DNA from: Sulfitobacter pontiacus
Lineage (GTDB): Bacteria; Pseudomonadota; Alphaproteobacteria; Rhodobacterales; Rhodobacteraceae
NCBI RefSeq assembly: GCF_040790665.1
Contig: NZ_CP160849.1
Span: 434,001-498,000 of the forward strand
Direction: 5' to 3'
DNA length: 64,000 bases
The position numbers and the translations under genes were made by a program. Under the pieces are notes generated by a model. The model did not search any database. It had not been told where the DNA came from and saw nothing but the letters and a program-made list of their open reading frames with translations. Shown here piece by piece: positions 42,988 to 52,635 of the stretch (position 1 is the stretch's first letter; the number at the start of each line of letters is the position of its first letter).

Positions 42988-44217
42988 ATGCGCCGCGTCG
43001 TCGTCACAGGATTGGGAATTGTCTCGTCCATCGGAAACAATGCAGAAGAAGTTCTGGCATCGCTGAAAGACGGGACCAGCGGCATCGTCGCCAGCCCCGA
43101 AATGACAGAGCACGGCTTTCGCAGCCGCGTTGCAGGGACGCTCAAGATTGATGTGGCCGACCACATCGACAAACGCGCGCTGCGTTTCATGGGCGGCGGT
43201 GCGGCTTATGCCTATATCGCCATGCAGCAAGCCATCGCGGATGCGGGCCTGAGCGAAGACCAGATCAGCAACCCGCGCACCGGCCTTGTGGCGGGCTCTG
43301 GCGGGCCGTCGACATCAGCGCTGTTCACCGCACATAACGTGGTACGCGACACCGGCGCGACCAAGCGGATCGGACCGTTTGCCGTGCCGAAATGCATGTC
43401 CTCCACCGTCAGCGCGAACCTGTCCACCGCCTTCAAGATCAAGGGCATCAACTATTCCATCACCTCGGCCTGCTCTACCTCGCTGCATTGCATCGGCAAC
43501 GCGGCGGAACAGATCATGCTGGGAAAACAGGACGTGATGTTCGCTGGCGGCGGCGAAGAGCTTGACTGGACGCTGTCCTGCCTGTTCGACGCCATGGGCG
43601 CGATGAGCAGCAAATATAACGACGCCCCCGAAACCGCGAGCCGCGCCTTTGACGCCAACCGCGACGGGTTCGTCATCTCGGGCGGCGGCGGTATGCTGGT
43701 GCTCGAAGAGCTTGAGCACGCCAAGGCGCGCGGTGCCACGATCTATGCCGAAGTCACCGGCTATGCGGCGACATCCGATGGTCATGACATGGTGGCCCCG
43801 TCCGGCGAGGGCGGCGAACGCGCCATGCGCTTGGCACTGGAAACCCTGCCCGAGGGCCGCAAGGTCGGCTATATCAACGCGCACGGCACCTCCACACCTG
43901 TCGGCGACGTGGGCGAGATCGAAGCGGTCCGTCGCGTCTTTGGCCAAGGCAGCACGCCCCCCGTCAGCTCGACCAAGTCGATGACCGGCCACGCCCAAGG
44001 CGCCGCCGGCGCGCTCGAGGCGATCTTCTGCCTGCTGATGCTCAAGAATGACTTTATCGCCAAGTCCATCAACGTCGTTGATCTGGACCCGAAACTGGAC
44101 CCGTCCGAAATCGCGCTGGAGCGTGTGGACAATGCCGGCCTAGATTCGGTGATGACCAACTCCTTCGGGTTCGGCGGCACCAACGGATCGATGATCCTTT
44201 CCAAATTCCAAGAGTAA
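42988..44217 (+). CDS. fabB: 3-oxoacyl-ACP synthase I
   Basis: Condensing enzyme elongating unsaturated acyl-ACP. The 409-residue protein starts [18 protein letters not shown], with the nucleophile Cys 162 in [11 protein letters not shown] and the two catalytic His in [11 protein letters not shown] and [15 protein letters not shown] at 42988 has GGGAG 8 nt upstream; the frame is open further upstream without support. Placement after fabA fits FabB rather than FabF. Confidence 0.95.
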   Translation: MRRVVVTGLGIVSSIGNNAEEVLASLKDGTSGIVASPEMTEHGFRSRVAGTLKIDVADHIDKRALRFMGGGAAYAYIAMQQAIADAGLSEDQISNPRTGLVAGSGGPSTSALFTAHNVVRDTGATKRIGPFAVPKCMSSTVSANLSTAFKIKGINYSITSACSTSLHCIGNAAEQIMLGKQDVMFAGGGEELDWTLSCLFDAMGAMSSKYNDAPETASRAFDANRDGFVISGGGGMLVLEELEHAKARGATIYAEVTGYAATSDGHDMVAPSGEGGERAMRLALETLPEGRKVGYINAHGTSTPVGDVGEIEAVRRVFGQGSTPPVSSTKSMTGHAQGAAGALEAIFCLLMLKNDFIAKSINVVDLDPKLDPSEIALERVDNAGLDSVMTNSFGFGGTNGSMILSKFQE

Positions 44218-44226
44218 GGGCAGCAG

Positions 44227-45018
44227 ATGTCAGACATGCTTAAAGGAAAACGCGGCCTGATCATGGGTGTCGCGAACGAACGCTCCATCGCTTGGGGCAT
44301 TGCCAAGGCGATGGCCGAAGCCGGTGCGGAACTGGCGTTCACCTATCAGGGCGAGGCCTTTGGGAAGCGTCTCGAACCTCTGGCGCAGAGTGTAGCGTCG
44401 GACTTCATGGTCGATGTCGATGTCACCGACGACGCCTCGCTTGATGCCGCGTTTGACCAATTGGGCGCGCGTTGGCCAACGATCGATTTCGTCGTCCACG
44501 CCATCGCCTTTTCCGACAAGTCCGAGCTGACTGGCCGCTTCCTGAACACCAGTCGCGCGAACTTCAAGAACTCCATGGATATCTCAGCCTACTCCTTCAT
44601 CGAGATCGCCCGCCGTGCGCACCCGCTGATGGTCGAGAATGGCGGCACCCTGCTGACGCTGACCTATATGGGATCCAACCGCGTGACGCCCAACTACAAC
44701 GTCATGGGCGTGGCAAAGGCCGCACTGGAAAGCGCCACGCGCTATCTGGCGAATGATCTGGGCCCCGAAGGCATCCGCGTCAACGCGATCAGCCCCGGCC
44801 CGATGAAAACGCTTGCCGGTGCCGCGATTGGCGGGGCGCGCAAGACCTATAAGCACACCGACACAAACGCCCCCATGCGCGCCAATGCGACGTTGGAAGC
44901 GGTTGGCGGGACCGCGGTCTATCTGGCCTCGGATGCCGGGGCTTGTACAACGGGCGAGATCATCCGCGTCGACGGCGGGTTCCATGTGCTGGGGATGCCG
45001 CAAGCCGAGCATCTTTGA
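44227..45018 (+). CDS. fabI: Enoyl-ACP reductase [NADH]
   Basis: Last reduction of the fatty acid cycle; an SDR-fold enzyme of 263 residues. It has the FabI-type GVANERSIAWGIAKAM nucleotide-binding start and the catalytic Tyr-x6-Lys as Y157 and K164 (YNVMGVAK), with Y147 upstream. It starts 9 nt after fabB, consistent with an operon. The triclosan-binding FabI class is implied by family; sensitivity is not known. Confidence 0.95.
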   Translation: MSDMLKGKRGLIMGVANERSIAWGIAKAMAEAGAELAFTYQGEAFGKRLEPLAQSVASDFMVDVDVTDDASLDAAFDQLGARWPTIDFVVHAIAFSDKSELTGRFLNTSRANFKNSMDISAYSFIEIARRAHPLMVENGGTLLTLTYMGSNRVTPNYNVMGVAKAALESATRYLANDLGPEGIRVNAISPGPMKTLAGAAIGGARKTYKHTDTNAPMRANATLEAVGGTAVYLASDAGACTTGEIIRVDGGFHVLGMPQAEHL

Positions 45019-45060
45019 CGGTACTGGCGGACCGGGGCGCTGCCACAAAGTTCTATTTAC

Positions 45061-45106
45061 GGGGCTCTGCCCCGGACCCCGGGATTTCAGACCATTTGGA
45101 AATAGG
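45061..45106. repeat. GC-rich intergenic repeat, copy 3
   Basis: GGGGCTCTGCCCC hairpin head, then GGACCCCGGGATTTCAGACC and ATTTGGAAAT. It closely matches copy 4 at 53792-53840 and lies between the convergent fabI and rRNA methyltransferase genes. Confidence 0.75.
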
Positions 45107-45115
45107 GCGTCGCGT

Positions 45116-46228
45116 TTAGCGCAGGGGCGGGGTTTGGTAGAGCCAGACCTTCATGCCGCCATGGGCGATCGCAGGGCCTTGGGGTTTCCACGGCAGGCCC
45201 GTGGCTTTGGCCAAGGGCGGCTCGGACGTGACGAGGCCAACGCGCCAGCCTTTAAAGCGGGTCAGCAGCGTTTGGCCGAGCGTACCATAAAGCGGATAAA
45301 GCAGTTTCTTGTTGCCGATGCGCCCGCCGTAGGGCGGGTTCACCATGACAAGGCCGGGGGGGCCATCGGGCGGCGTCAGCTCCCCCGCGGCGTGGTTTTC
45401 GAAGGTTACGGCATCGGCCACCCCTGCCCGTTCGGCATTCATACGGCTCATCCGGACGGCACCGGCGTCGCGGTCGGAACCGTAGAACCGCAGCGGCGTC
45501 GACGTGGCGGGGGTGTCTCGCATGGCGGCCCATTGGTCAGCGTCAAAACTGGCGAGGTCTTCGAAAGCGAAATGGCGCGAGCGGCCGGGGTTGAGGCCCA
45601 TGGCGATCTCGGCCGCCTCGATTACGAAGGTCCCTGAGCCGCACATCGGATCGACCACCGTCTCGGTGCCCGTGTACCCCGCCTGACGCAGCATCAGATA
45701 GGCCAGATTTTCGCGCATCGGCGCTTTGCCCACGGCTTCCTTGTGGCCGCGCTTGTGCAGCGCATCACCCGAAGTATCGAGGCTGATGGTCACCACATTG
45801 TCGTCGATCCGGACCTTGAGCACGAGTGCCGCCTCGGGCGAGATCGTAACCCCGAGACTTTCGCGCAAGGCGGTTTCAATCCGCTGCGTCGCGGCACCGG
45901 CGTGATAGATTTTAGAGGCTTTCGTGGTCACCTGCACCCGTAGCGGCACATCGGCTCGCAGCACATCGCCCCAGGGGAACTTGCGCGCGCGCTTGTCCAG
46001 CTGCGCCAGATGGAACGCCATGAAGGACCCGATCCGCGCCAGCACGCGCGAGGCTCCGCGCAGTTGCAGGTTCGCGCGCCAGACCTCGGGCCAGCCGCCC
46101 TGCACCGTGATCCCGCCGGGCGAGGCCACAGGATTGGCAAAGCCTTTCTCTGTCACCTCGGCGAGAAGCATGTCTTCCAGACCGGGGGTGGCCACAATAA
46201 AAATGTCGAAGGTGTTTTGACTGTCCAT
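45116..46228 (-). CDS. rRNA (guanine-N2)-methyltransferase, THUMP type
   Basis: Class I SAM-dependent RNA methyltransferase of the RlmL/YcbY N-terminal type, 370 residues. An N-terminal THUMP region (about 60-155) is followed by the methyltransferase with VVDPMCGSGTFVIEAAEIAM and the catalytic VNPPYGGRIG. It lacks the second methyltransferase (RlmK) domain of E. coli RlmL, the usual alphaproteobacterial form. The expected target is 23S rRNA; the exact base is by family. Confidence 0.9.
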   Translation of the reverse strand: MDSQNTFDIFIVATPGLEDMLLAEVTEKGFANPVASPGGITVQGGWPEVWRANLQLRGASRVLARIGSFMAFHLAQLDKRARKFPWGDVLRADVPLRVQVTTKASKIYHAGAATQRIETALRESLGVTISPEAALVLKVRIDDNVVTISLDTSGDALHKRGHKEAVGKAPMRENLAYLMLRQAGYTGTETVVDPMCGSGTFVIEAAEIAMGLNPGRSRHFAFEDLASFDADQWAAMRDTPATSTPLRFYGSDRDAGAVRMSRMNAERAGVADAVTFENHAAGELTPPDGPPGLVMVNPPYGGRIGNKKLLYPLYGTLGQTLLTRFKGWRVGLVTSEPPLAKATGLPWKPQGPAIAHGGMKVWLYQTPPLR

Positions 46229-46281
46229 AACCGCTGCTTACTGCGCGGCGCGCGAGGTTTCGAGCGGTTTCTTAGGACAAG

Positions 46282-46313
46282 ACAGTCCGGCGCGATCAAA
46301 AGCGCCGGACTGT
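46282..46313 (-). terminator. Hairpin terminator after the FKBP gene
   Basis: A perfect 12-bp stem ACAGTCCGGCGC/GCGCCGGACTGT with an 8-nt loop, 12 nt after the FKBP stop on the minus strand. No long T-run follows (CTTGTCC). Confidence 0.65.
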
Positions 46314-46324
46314 ATGGGCCTGGT

Positions 46325-46753
46325 TCAAGCGATTTTTACCAGTTCGATGTCGAACTGCAGGTCTTTGCCCGCCAGCGGGTGGTTGGCGTCAAGTGTCACA
46401 GTGGCGTCGTCAACCTCGACAACCATCACCGGCATCGCCTGCCCGTCCGGGGTTTGCATCTGCAACTGCGTGCCGATTTCCAGCGGGATATCCGCAGGGA
46501 TGCCTTCGCGTGGCACGGCCTGACGCATCTCGGGGTTCACATCGCCGTAGGCCTCTGCGCTACCGATCTTGACGACTTTCTTGTCGCCGACTTCCATGCC
46601 GGGCATCGCGCTGTCGAGGCCGGGGATGATCTGGCCGGACCCGACCGTGAACTCCAAAGGCTCGCGCCCTTCCGAGCTGTCGAAGGTGCTGCCGTCAAGC
46701 AGGGTACCAGTGTAGTGAATAGCAACAGTATCGCCGGATTTAACCTGCGTCAT
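46325..46753 (-). CDS. FKBP-type peptidyl-prolyl isomerase (SlyD-like)
   Basis: FKBP-type prolyl isomerase/chaperone of 142 residues. The FKBP core has VAIHYTGTLLDGSTFDSS and PLEFTVGSGQIIPGLDSAMP, with an inserted IF (chaperone) flap between about residues 75 and 125, as in SlyD/SlpA. The metal-binding His-rich tail of E. coli SlyD is missing. Cytoplasmic, since no signal peptide is present. Single-gene unit. Confidence 0.93.
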   Translation of the reverse strand: MTQVKSGDTVAIHYTGTLLDGSTFDSSEGREPLEFTVGSGQIIPGLDSAMPGMEVGDKKVVKIGSAEAYGDVNPEMRQAVPREGIPADIPLEIGTQLQMQTPDGQAMPVMVVEVDDATVTLDANHPLAGKDLQFDIELVKIA

Positions 46754-46936
46754 AGAAAGCTCCGATCCATAAAGGGAAAATACAGGAGGCCGCGTATCTG
46801 CGCGGGTGCTCCGGGTTCGGCGCGCAGTGTTTCAAGCCTGCGTCCCGTCGTAAACCCCCATGAGGCCAGTTTTTCGGCCTTTTCTGTCGTGACGGGTCGT
46901 GACAGTCTTGCGAAAGAAATATTCAGGGGGGAAATC

Positions 46937-47623
46937 ATGGCGATTACAACATGCGTGTTCGACGCATATGGCACCTTGTTCGATGTGGCCGCAGCCGCAC
47001 GACAAGCCGCGTCAGAGCCGGATTTTGCAGCGATAAAAGACAGCTGGCCGCAGGTCGCCGAACATTGGCGGCAAAAGCAGCTTGGCTATTCCTGGCTGCG
47101 CGCTGTCACCGGTGCACACGATGATTTCTGGCAGGTCACCCAAAACGGGTTGGACTGGGCTTTGGCCAAGACCGGCCACGATAACGACCCCGCCCTGCGC
47201 GAACGCCTGCTGGCGCTTTACTGGGAGCTTCAGGCCTTCCCCGAAGTACCCAAGATGCTGAAAACACTGAAGGAAGCTGGGCTGAATACCGCGATCTTGT
47301 CGAACGGATCACCAGCCATGCTGGACGGTGCGGTTTCCTCCGCCAATCTGGGTGACACGCTGGATGCGGTGCTGTCGGTGGAAAGCGTCGGCGTCTTCAA
47401 ACCACATGCGAAAGTCTATGAACTGGTCGGACAGCGCTTTGATTGCGCGACCTCAGAGGTGTTGTTCGTCTCGTCCAACGGATGGGATGCGGCGGCGGCG
47501 ACAGGCTTTGGCTTTACCACCGCCTGGGTCAACCGCGCGGGAGAGCCGATGGACCGGCTGCCGTGGCAACCGGCCCATGTGCTGCAGGACCTCAACGGCA
47601 TCCCAGAACTGGCAGGCGTATAA
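46937..47623 (+). CDS. Haloacid dehalogenase, type II
   Basis: L-2-haloacid dehalogenase-type HAD protein, 228 residues. The nucleophile is in CVFDAYGTLFDV (Asp 8), LSNGSPAML is HAD motif II, and FKPHAKVYEL and VSSNGWDAAAATGFG give motifs III and IV. AYGTLFDV and SSNGWD are the hallmarks of the dehalogenase subgroup, so the substrate is likely a 2-haloacid. ATG at 46937 is preceded by AGGGGGG. Its stop overlaps the next start by one base. Confidence 0.9.
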   Translation: MAITTCVFDAYGTLFDVAAAARQAASEPDFAAIKDSWPQVAEHWRQKQLGYSWLRAVTGAHDDFWQVTQNGLDWALAKTGHDNDPALRERLLALYWELQAFPEVPKMLKTLKEAGLNTAILSNGSPAMLDGAVSSANLGDTLDAVLSVESVGVFKPHAKVYELVGQRFDCATSEVLFVSSNGWDAAAATGFGFTTAWVNRAGEPMDRLPWQPAHVLQDLNGIPELAGV

Positions 47624-48447
47624 TGGCTCATTTCACCACATCCGACGGGCTATCGCTCTATTTCACCGACGAAGGGGCGGGTCTGCCGATTCTCTGTCTT
47701 GCAGGATTGACCCGGACCACAGCGGATTTCGACTATGTCACCCCCCATCTGAAGGGCGTGCGTCTGATCAAGATGGACTATCGCGGGCGCGGGCAATCTG
47801 ACTTCGACCCTGACTGGTCACACTATTCCCCCCCTATTGAATGTCGTGATGCGCTGGAGCTGCTGGATCATCTTGGCATCGACAAGGCCGCCGTGCTTGG
47901 CACCTCGCGCGGGGGGCTGAATGCATTGGGGCTGGCCAAGGGAGCCAAGGATAGGTTGCTGGGCGTCGCCTTTAACGACGTTGGCCCGCATATTGACCCG
48001 CAGGGGCTGGATTTCATCATGGGCTATATCGGCCGCAACCCTGCCGCCAAGACCCATGCCGAGGCCGCCGCCGCCATGCCGCGTGTGTTTCCCGAATTTG
48101 ACGACGTGCCCGACAGCCGGTGGATGGAAGAGGCGCAAAAGCATTACACCCAGACCGAAAGCGGCTTGCAGATCACGTATGACAAGCACCTGCGCGATGC
48201 GGTGGCCAAGGCGTTCTCTGCCCCCTCCCCCGACCTGTGGCCATTCTTTGACGCGCTTGACGGGCTGCCAATTGCCTGCATCCGTGGCATGGCGTCCAAT
48301 CTGCTGAGCGAGGAAACCTTGCAAGAGATGGAACGCCGCCGCCCCGATATGGTGGTCGCGCGGGTGCCGGGACGTGGGCATATTCCGTTTCTGGACGAAC
48401 CAGAGGCGGTTGCGGCCTTGAACGAATGGATCGGGAAGATGCAATGA
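47623..48447 (+). CDS. Alpha/beta hydrolase
   Basis: An alpha/beta-hydrolase of 274 residues. The nucleophile elbow is GTSRGG, the oxyanion region is LAGLTRTTADFDYV, and the late catalytic His is in VPGRGHIPFLDEP. It is coupled to the dehalogenase upstream (TAATG) and to the PLP enzyme downstream (ATGA). The substrate is unknown. Confidence 0.88.
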   Translation: MAHFTTSDGLSLYFTDEGAGLPILCLAGLTRTTADFDYVTPHLKGVRLIKMDYRGRGQSDFDPDWSHYSPPIECRDALELLDHLGIDKAAVLGTSRGGLNALGLAKGAKDRLLGVAFNDVGPHIDPQGLDFIMGYIGRNPAAKTHAEAAAAMPRVFPEFDDVPDSRWMEEAQKHYTQTESGLQITYDKHLRDAVAKAFSAPSPDLWPFFDALDGLPIACIRGMASNLLSEETLQEMERRRPDMVVARVPGRGHIPFLDEPEAVAALNEWIGKMQ

Positions 48448-49415
48448 ATATCGACATGATCCGCGCGGCAGCGCGGCGGCTGGAGGGGCACGTGCGGCGC
48501 ACGCCTTTGCTGAACTCTCCGTTTCTGGATGACATCGCGGGGCGGCGCGTTTGGGTCAAGCCCGAGTGCCTGCAACACACCGGCAGCTTCAAATTTCGCG
48601 GCGGCTGGTCGGCGGTGTCAGCACTGGAGCCCTCCGTGCGCGCCAAGGGGGTCATCGCCTTTTCCAGTGGCAACCACGCCCAAGGTGTTGCCTATGCGGC
48701 CAAGCTGCACGGGGTGCCTGCGGTCATCATCATGCCCGCCGACGCCCCCCGTCTGAAGATCGCCAACACCCGCGCGCTTGGGGCCGAGGTCGTGCTTTAT
48801 GACCGCATGACCGAGGACCGCGACGCCATCGGCGCGGCTATGGCGGAGGAACGCGAATTGACGCTGATCAAACCGTTCGACGACCCGCTGGTGATTGCCG
48901 GTCAGGGGACAACGGGGCTCGAGATCGCGCAGCAGGCCGCCGAAGCGGGGATCGCCCGCGCCGATGTGATTGCCTGCTGTGGTGGCGGGGGGCTGACCTC
49001 TGGCATTGCGCTGGCGCTTGAAGCCGAGGCACCGGGGCTGCGCGCGCGTACCGCCGAGCCCGAAGGCTTTGACGATGCCGCGCGGTCGCTCGCCGCAGGA
49101 GAGATCACGCGCAACGCCGCCCTTGGCGGGTCGATCTGCGATGCCATCGTCACGCCGCAACCGGGCGATCTGACCTTTCCGATCTTCAAGCGGCTTTGCG
49201 GCCCCGGCCTTGTGGTCAGCGACGCAGAGGCGCTGCAGGCGATTGGCCATGCGTTCAACCGGCTGAAACTTGTGGCCGAACCCGGCGGGGCTGTGGCCCT
49301 CGCCGCCGCGCTGTTCCGGCAAGACGAGATCGACGGCGACGATGTGATCGTCACCATCTCGGGCGGGAATGTAGACAGTGATATTTTCTCGCGGGCGCTT
49401 GCCACGCTTGACTGA
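48444..49415 (+). CDS. Threonine/serine dehydratase-like PLP enzyme
   Basis: Fold-type II PLP enzyme of 323 residues related to threonine ammonia-lyase and serine racemase/hydroxyaspartate dehydratase. The PLP lysine is in TGSFKFRGG, the phosphate cup is CGGGGLTSGIAL, and SSGNHAQGVAYAA binds substrate. It has no C-terminal ACT domain, so it is the catabolic or racemase-type form. It overlaps the hydrolase before it by 4 nt. The position in a catabolic cluster argues against isoleucine synthesis. Confidence 0.88.
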   Translation: MNIDMIRAAARRLEGHVRRTPLLNSPFLDDIAGRRVWVKPECLQHTGSFKFRGGWSAVSALEPSVRAKGVIAFSSGNHAQGVAYAAKLHGVPAVIIMPADAPRLKIANTRALGAEVVLYDRMTEDRDAIGAAMAEERELTLIKPFDDPLVIAGQGTTGLEIAQQAAEAGIARADVIACCGGGGLTSGIALALEAEAPGLRARTAEPEGFDDAARSLAAGEITRNAALGGSICDAIVTPQPGDLTFPIFKRLCGPGLVVSDAEALQAIGHAFNRLKLVAEPGGAVALAAALFRQDEIDGDDVIVTISGGNVDSDIFSRALATLD

Positions 49416-49435
49416 CGCCCACAGGAGGTTCTGAC

Positions 49436-50224
49436 ATGAAGATTTTCGATACTGGCGACGTGCGTCTGCATTACCGTGTGGATGGCCCCGAGGACGGTGC
49501 GCCTGTGGTCTTTGCCAATTCACTGGGGACTGATCTGCGCCTGTGGGATCCGATCCTGCCGCTGCTGCCCAAGGGTCTGCGCATCATTCGTTTTGACAAA
49601 CGCGGCCATGGGCTGTCGTCCTGCCCGCCTGCGCCCTATGCGATGGGGGCGCTGATTGGTGATACGGAAAAACTGCTGGATCATCTGGGCGTAAAGGGCT
49701 GCGTCTTTGTCGGGCTGTCCATTGGCGGAATGATCGCCCAAGGGCTCGCCACCAAGCGGCTGGACCTGATCCGCGCCATGGTGCTGTCCAATACCGCCGC
49801 CAAGATCGGCACCAAGGACATGTGGGCAGACCGTGTGCGCGCAGTGCAAGAAAGCGGGATCGAACCGATGGCGGACACCATCATGGAACGCTGGTTCGCC
49901 GCCCCCTTCCGCGCCACGCCCGAGCTTGAGCTTTGGCGCAATATGGTCGTACGCCAACCGGCAGAAGGCTATGCCGGTTGCTCTGCCGCGATTTCGGGGA
50001 CGGATTTCTACACGCCCACGGCGGCGCTGCGCCTGCCAGTGCTGGGGATCGCGGGCTCCGAAGACGGGTCCACCCCCCCTGATCTGGTGCGCGAGACCAT
50101 CGACCTGATCCCGGGATCCAAGTTCAAGATCATCCGCAAGGCCGGCCACCTGCCCTGTGTCGAACACCCACAGAAGTATGCAGCGCTGCTCACCGAGTTT
50201 TTGCAGAGCGTCGGCCATGTCTGA
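49436..50224 (+). CDS. pcaD: 3-oxoadipate enol-lactonase
   Basis: Hydrolyses beta-ketoadipate enol-lactone in the protocatechuate branch. The 262-residue alpha/beta-hydrolase has FANSLGTDLRLWDP, FDKRGHGLSSCP, the nucleophile GLSIGGMIAQGLA and GHLPCVEHP with the catalytic His. These motifs match PcaD closely. GGAGG precedes the ATG. pcaC and pcaGH are not in the window. Confidence 0.9.
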   Translation: MKIFDTGDVRLHYRVDGPEDGAPVVFANSLGTDLRLWDPILPLLPKGLRIIRFDKRGHGLSSCPPAPYAMGALIGDTEKLLDHLGVKGCVFVGLSIGGMIAQGLATKRLDLIRAMVLSNTAAKIGTKDMWADRVRAVQESGIEPMADTIMERWFAAPFRATPELELWRNMVVRQPAEGYAGCSAAISGTDFYTPTAALRLPVLGIAGSEDGSTPPDLVRETIDLIPGSKFKIIRKAGHLPCVEHPQKYAALLTEFLQSVGHV

Positions 50225-50927
50225 CATCCTTTTGGTCCACGGCTCGTGCCACGGTGCGTGGTGCTGGCGTGATCTGATCCCTGCGTTGCAAGAATTGGGC
50301 CACAGCCCCCGTGCGATTGACCTGCCCAGCCACGGCGACGACACGACGCCGGTCAACGCGGTCACGCTCGATAGCTATGCCGATGCGGTGCTTGCGGCCT
50401 CTACCCCCGATACGGTGGTGGTGGGTCATTCGATGGGCGGTTTTGCCATCGGGGCGGCGGCACAGAAAGATCCAAGCGCCATGGCGCGGCTGATCTATCT
50501 ATGTGCCTACGTCCCTGCGGCGGGGCTGTCGCTGGCCGAGATGCGCAAACAGGCCCCGTCGCAACCGCTGATGCCCGCTGTGCGCCTCGCCCCCGACGGC
50601 AAAAGCTTTACCCTTGATCCCGCGATGACAGAGGCGCTGTTCTATCACGACTGCCCGCCGGATGTCGCAGGTTTTGCCGCACCGCGCCTCTGCGCGCAGG
50701 CCGTGGCCCCGACGATCAAGCCTCTGGCGGATACTGCCCGTGCGGACGCCATGCCACGCAGCTATATCCGCTGTATGGACGACCGCACCATCCCGCCCGC
50801 CTATCAGGTCACGATGACGAAAGACTGGCCAAGCGCGGATGTTCATGAGATGGCCTGCGGGCATTCACCCTTCTTTACCGATCCCGCCGGTCTGGCGCGG
50901 ATCATTGACGACATTATCCCGAGGTAA
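50217..50927 (+). CDS. Alpha/beta hydrolase (esterase-like)
   Basis: An esterase-like alpha/beta-hydrolase of 236 residues with ILLVHGSCHGAWCW at the oxyanion hole, the nucleophile motif GHSMGGFAIG, and a late His in HEMACGHSPFFTDPAG. It resembles the plant methylesterase/hydroxynitrile-lyase-like group. It overlaps pcaD by 8 nt (ATGTCTGA). Substrate unknown. Confidence 0.85.
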   Translation: MSDILLVHGSCHGAWCWRDLIPALQELGHSPRAIDLPSHGDDTTPVNAVTLDSYADAVLAASTPDTVVVGHSMGGFAIGAAAQKDPSAMARLIYLCAYVPAAGLSLAEMRKQAPSQPLMPAVRLAPDGKSFTLDPAMTEALFYHDCPPDVAGFAAPRLCAQAVAPTIKPLADTARADAMPRSYIRCMDDRTIPPAYQVTMTKDWPSADVHEMACGHSPFFTDPAGLARIIDDIIPR

Positions 50928-50930
50928 CCC

Positions 50931-52256
50931 ATGGCCGCCAGCGTCTTTGACAGCCCCCTGTTCGCACAGCTTTTCAACACCGGTGACGCAGGCCGCCTGT
51001 TCTCGGACAGCGCTGCGATCCGCGCGATGCTGCTGGTCGAAGGGGCGCTGGCCAAGGTGCAGGGCAGCCTTGGTATCATCCCCGAGATGAGCGCCGCCGC
51101 GATCCACCGCGCCTCTCTCGAGATTCAGGTCGACCCCGGGGCGATCGCCGCCTCTACCGGAGAAAACGGCGTGTCCGTGCCGGGGCTTCTGGCCCAATTC
51201 CGCGCCGAGATGCAGGCACCGGAATTTGCCCAGCACGTGCATTGGGGCGCGACCAGTCAGGACATCATCGATACCGCGCTGATGCTGCGCCTGCGTCAGG
51301 CGCTCAAGCTGGCGGAAACCGATCTGCGCGAGATCATTGCGGCCTTTGCGGCAGGTGCCGAACAGCACCAATCCCTGCCGATGCCTGCCCGCACCTATGG
51401 CCAGCACGCCACCCCCACCAGCTGGGGCGCGGTGCTGGCGGAATGGGGCATGCCACTGTGCGATGCGCTCGACCAGCTTGAGGCGCTGCGCGAAGGGGCG
51501 CTGTTCGTGTCCCTGTCGGGGGCGGCGGGGACGGGCTCTGCCCTTGGTCCCAAGGCTGCCGAGACCCGCGCGCAGCTGGCCCAAGCGCTTGGGCTGCAAG
51601 ACCCCGGGCGCAGCTGGCATGTGGACCGCGGCCCCGTGCTGCGCATCGCCGATTGGCAGGGCCGCGTGATGGCAGCGCTGGCGCATATCGCGCAAAGCAC
51701 GCTGGCGCTGACCATGACCGAAACCGCCGAGCTTGCCCTTGGGGCGGCAGGCGCGTCGTCGACCATGCCGCAAAAACAGAACCCCGTGGGGCCCTCGGCG
51801 ATTGTCGCCCTCGGGCACCAGTTCACCGGCCAGCGCGCCACGCTACAGGCCGCCGCGGCGCATCAGCATCAGCGTGATGGCGGCGCGTGGTTCGCGGAAT
51901 GGATGGCCGTGCCCCAGCTGGCACTGAGCCTTGCCGCCGCGCTGAACCACACAAAAAGCCTTGTCGCGAGGCTGACGCCGCACCCTGTGAAAATGCACAG
52001 CGCGCTGACAGAAGGGCTAGGCCTGATCCACGCCGAAGCGCTGAGCTTCGCCCTGGCCAAGACGATGCCCCGCCCCGCGGCCCAGAAGATCACCAAACAG
52101 CTTTGTCAGGATGCGCTGGCCAAACAGGTGCCGCTGGCCGATCTGGTCCACGCGGATTACCCCGACGTGGCCGAGACCCTTTTCGACCCGTCAACCCAGA
52201 TGGGACAGACCCCCGCAGATGCAGCCGCTTTTGTGGCCCGCGCGCGTGCGCTGTAA
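50931..52256 (+). CDS. pcaB: 3-carboxy-cis,cis-muconate cycloisomerase
   Basis: Lactonises carboxymuconate in the protocatechuate pathway; a fumarase/aspartase-superfamily enzyme of 441 residues. The signature loop is SSTMPQKQNPVGPSAIVALG, with VHWGATSQDIIDTALMLRL earlier. Length and the SSTMPQKQNPV loop fit PcaB. It starts 3 nt after the hydrolase stop. The related adenylosuccinate lyase-like enzymes are possible but less likely given pcaD nearby. Confidence 0.88.
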   Translation: MAASVFDSPLFAQLFNTGDAGRLFSDSAAIRAMLLVEGALAKVQGSLGIIPEMSAAAIHRASLEIQVDPGAIAASTGENGVSVPGLLAQFRAEMQAPEFAQHVHWGATSQDIIDTALMLRLRQALKLAETDLREIIAAFAAGAEQHQSLPMPARTYGQHATPTSWGAVLAEWGMPLCDALDQLEALREGALFVSLSGAAGTGSALGPKAAETRAQLAQALGLQDPGRSWHVDRGPVLRIADWQGRVMAALAHIAQSTLALTMTETAELALGAAGASSTMPQKQNPVGPSAIVALGHQFTGQRATLQAAAAHQHQRDGGAWFAEWMAVPQLALSLAAALNHTKSLVARLTPHPVKMHSALTEGLGLIHAEALSFALAKTMPRPAAQKITKQLCQDALAKQVPLADLVHADYPDVAETLFDPSTQMGQTPADAAAFVARARAL

Positions 52257-52281
52257 CCGCGCAACCGGCGCGCGATAGCCC

Positions 52282-52593
52282 ATGCGTCCGGCGGTCATAT
52301 TTATCATCCTGACCGTCATGATCGATGCCATGGGCATTGGTCTGATCATCCCTGTGATGCCGGACCTGATCGCGCAGGTCCAATCCGCCGATCTGTCACG
52401 CGCCGCGCTGTGGGGCGGTGTGTTGGCGACGACATTCGCGGTGATGCAATTCCTCTTCAGCCCGCTGGTGGGCAGCCTGTCCGACCGCTTCGGGCGCAGG
52501 CCGGTGCTGCTGACCTCGCTGACCGTAATGGCGCGGGTGGTCGCCTTGGTGCTCTTCCGGCGCGTGCGTATAAATCCCGCGCATGTGGACTGA
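52282..52593 (+). pseudogene. Truncated MFS transporter (TetA-like remnant)
   Basis: The first about 85 residues are a clear major facilitator N-terminus: FIILTVMIDAMGIGLIIPVM, then FLFSPLVGSLSDRFGRRPVL, the loop-2-3 motif. After LTVMA the frame continues for only 18 unrelated residues and stops; no MFS-like frame continues on either side. A full transporter would be about 400 residues. It is therefore a 5' remnant left by a deletion, joined to the upstream region of the alcohol dehydrogenase. Confidence 0.8.
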
Positions 52594-52635
52594 CATAACG
52601 TAAGCCTGACGCAGCGCGGCGCATATAGCGCTTGC

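Noticed and set aside
46887-46903. Direct repeat TCGTGAC upstream of the dehalogenase gene
   Set aside because: Only two 7-bp copies 10 bp apart; too short to call a regulatory site.
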